Assembly (NCBI GenBank): GCA_030589605.1
Contig: JAUUVJ010000276.1
Location: 1-5,980 of the forward strand
From: Candidatus Hodarchaeota archaeon
GTDB lineage: Archaea > Asgardarchaeota > Heimdallarchaeia > Hodarchaeales > Hodarchaeaceae
DNA: 5,980 nucleotides
Direction of reading: 5' to 3'
Made by a program: the position numbers and the translations under genes. The notes beneath the pieces were generated by a model, which made no database searches, was not told the DNA's origin, and worked only from the letters and a program-made list of their open reading frames with translations. This document shows positions 5,770 to 5,980 of the stretch, one piece after another. Numbering within the stretch: the stretch's first letter is position 1; each line of letters begins with the position of its first letter.

Positions 5770-5792
5770 TACAAAAAACTTAACGTTTAGTC
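5770..5792 (-). repeat. Right terminal inverted repeat
   Basis: Positions 5770-5789 are the exact reverse complement of 2506-2525, and 5790-5792 extend the match with one mismatch. The outer end touches the second TATAAATC copy. No similarity beyond the 23 bp is obvious between the inner flanks of the two ends. Confidence 0.92.
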
Positions 5793-5800
5793 TATAAATC
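5793..5800. repeat. Right 8-bp target-site duplication (TATAAATC)
   Basis: Exact second copy of 2495-2502, directly outside the right terminal repeat. An identical duplication joined to intact ends argues for a single insertion without later rearrangement. Confidence 0.9.
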
Positions 5801-5827
5801 AAAGAAAAAAACAAGAAAAAGAAAAAA
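5801..5827 (-). terminator. T-rich terminator of the right-edge gene
   Basis: The minus strand downstream of the stop at 5841 has several T tracts (A6-A7, A5 and A6 runs on the plus strand) with few other bases, a typical archaeal poly-T termination zone. It ends exactly where the duplication begins, so the element landed immediately after this terminator. Confidence 0.45.
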
Positions 5828-5840
5828 TTGGTGAGTGATT

Positions 5841-5980
5841 TTAATGATCTTCAGGGAGAAGAATTGTAAAACGATTGAATTCATTCATTTCAATCCAGAT
5901 AGTGAACAGTTCTTTTTTGGCTGATAGAATCGTTCCTTGATAAAACCAGTCATTAATTTGTGTAAGGTTGTTAGTCAAAC
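5841..5980 (-). CDS. C-terminal end of an unrecognised protein, 5' part beyond window
   Basis: The minus strand is open from the right edge to TAA at 5843-5841, giving the last 45 residues of a protein (start LTNNLTQINDWFYQGTIL, end NRFTILLPEDH). The piece alternates short predicted strands and helices (KELFTIWIEMNEF) and looks globular and soluble. It is too short to place in a family. It shares strand with the genes at 2411-1735, and without the transposon it would lie about 131 bp upstream of them, so the original locus was a co-directional run. Confidence 0.6.
   Translation of the reverse strand, partial: LTNNLTQINDWFYQGTILSAKKELFTIWIEMNEFNRFTILLPEDH

Larger units (their letters stand above)
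2503..5792 (+). mobile_element. Complete ISL3-like transposon carrying an iron-sulfur passenger gene
   Basis: The 3,290-bp element is bounded by 23-bp terminal inverted repeats (one mismatch) and an exact 8-bp duplication. Inside are an ISL3-like transposase (plus strand, frame broken at an A run), a broken DUF3592-like ORF, and a convergent intact gene for a winged-helix/double [4Fe-4S] protein. A plain ISL3-family IS is roughly 1.3-2 kb, so about 1.5 kb here is cargo. Passenger genes are known in some ISL3 members, for example ISPpu12. The iron-sulfur gene looks richer in G and C than the flanking genes, fitting a separate origin. Both ends and the duplication are intact, so the insertion is probably fairly recent. 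Whether it can still move depends on whether full-length transposase is made across the frame break. Confidence 0.9.

Noticed and set aside
1..5980. CRISPR array, tRNA or rRNA genes
   Set aside because: I saw no regularly spaced direct repeats and no tRNA cloverleaf or rRNA landmark on either strand. The only strong repeats are the transposon ends and the target duplication.

Overview
The window looks archaeal, AT-rich and accessory. A or T homopolymer runs are everywhere, candidate promoters resemble archaeal TATA boxes (two of them about 24 nt before a start codon, as in leaderless genes), and one gene encodes a winged-helix plus poly-cysteine plus double [4Fe-4S] protein of a kind common in anaerobic archaea, including Asgard lineages, and in sulfate-reducing bacteria. 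An Asgard (Promethearchaeota-like) host is my best guess, but no marker gene in the window proves it.

Layout. Positions 1-2494 hold a run of minus-strand genes that I do not recognise: a 5'-complete gene running off the left edge (892 to 1), a 129-aa gene (1339-950), a possible 55-aa hydrophobic ORF (1699-1532), and a probable two-gene unit (2411-2184, then 2127-1735). Positions 5841-5980 hold the last 45 codons of another minus-strand gene that enters from the right.

Between these lies the main discovery, a complete 3,290-bp transposon at 2503-5792. It ends in 23-bp terminal inverted repeats that match at 22 positions, including a 20-bp perfect core. It is flanked by a perfect 8-bp direct repeat, TATAAATC, at 2495-2502 and 5793-5800. 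It carries three things: an ISL3-like DDE transposase on the plus strand, split between two frames at an A9 run that contains the slippery heptamer A_AAA_AAG; a broken DUF3592-like small membrane protein whose ATG overlaps the transposase stop (ATGA); and, converging on them, an intact 380-aa winged-helix/poly-Cys/2x[4Fe-4S] protein on the minus strand.

How the parts fit. The terminal repeats and duplication enclose both the transposase and the iron-sulfur gene, so the latter moves, or once moved, as a passenger of the element. Removing the element and one copy of the duplication restores an ordinary intergenic gap of about 131 bp between the right-edge gene and the two-gene unit, all on one strand. 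The insertion therefore broke no coding sequence but fell in the upstream region of the two-gene unit. The exact duplication suggests a fairly recent insertion. Two reading-frame breaks, both at A runs, mean that decay or homopolymer sequencing error must be weighed against programmed frameshifting.
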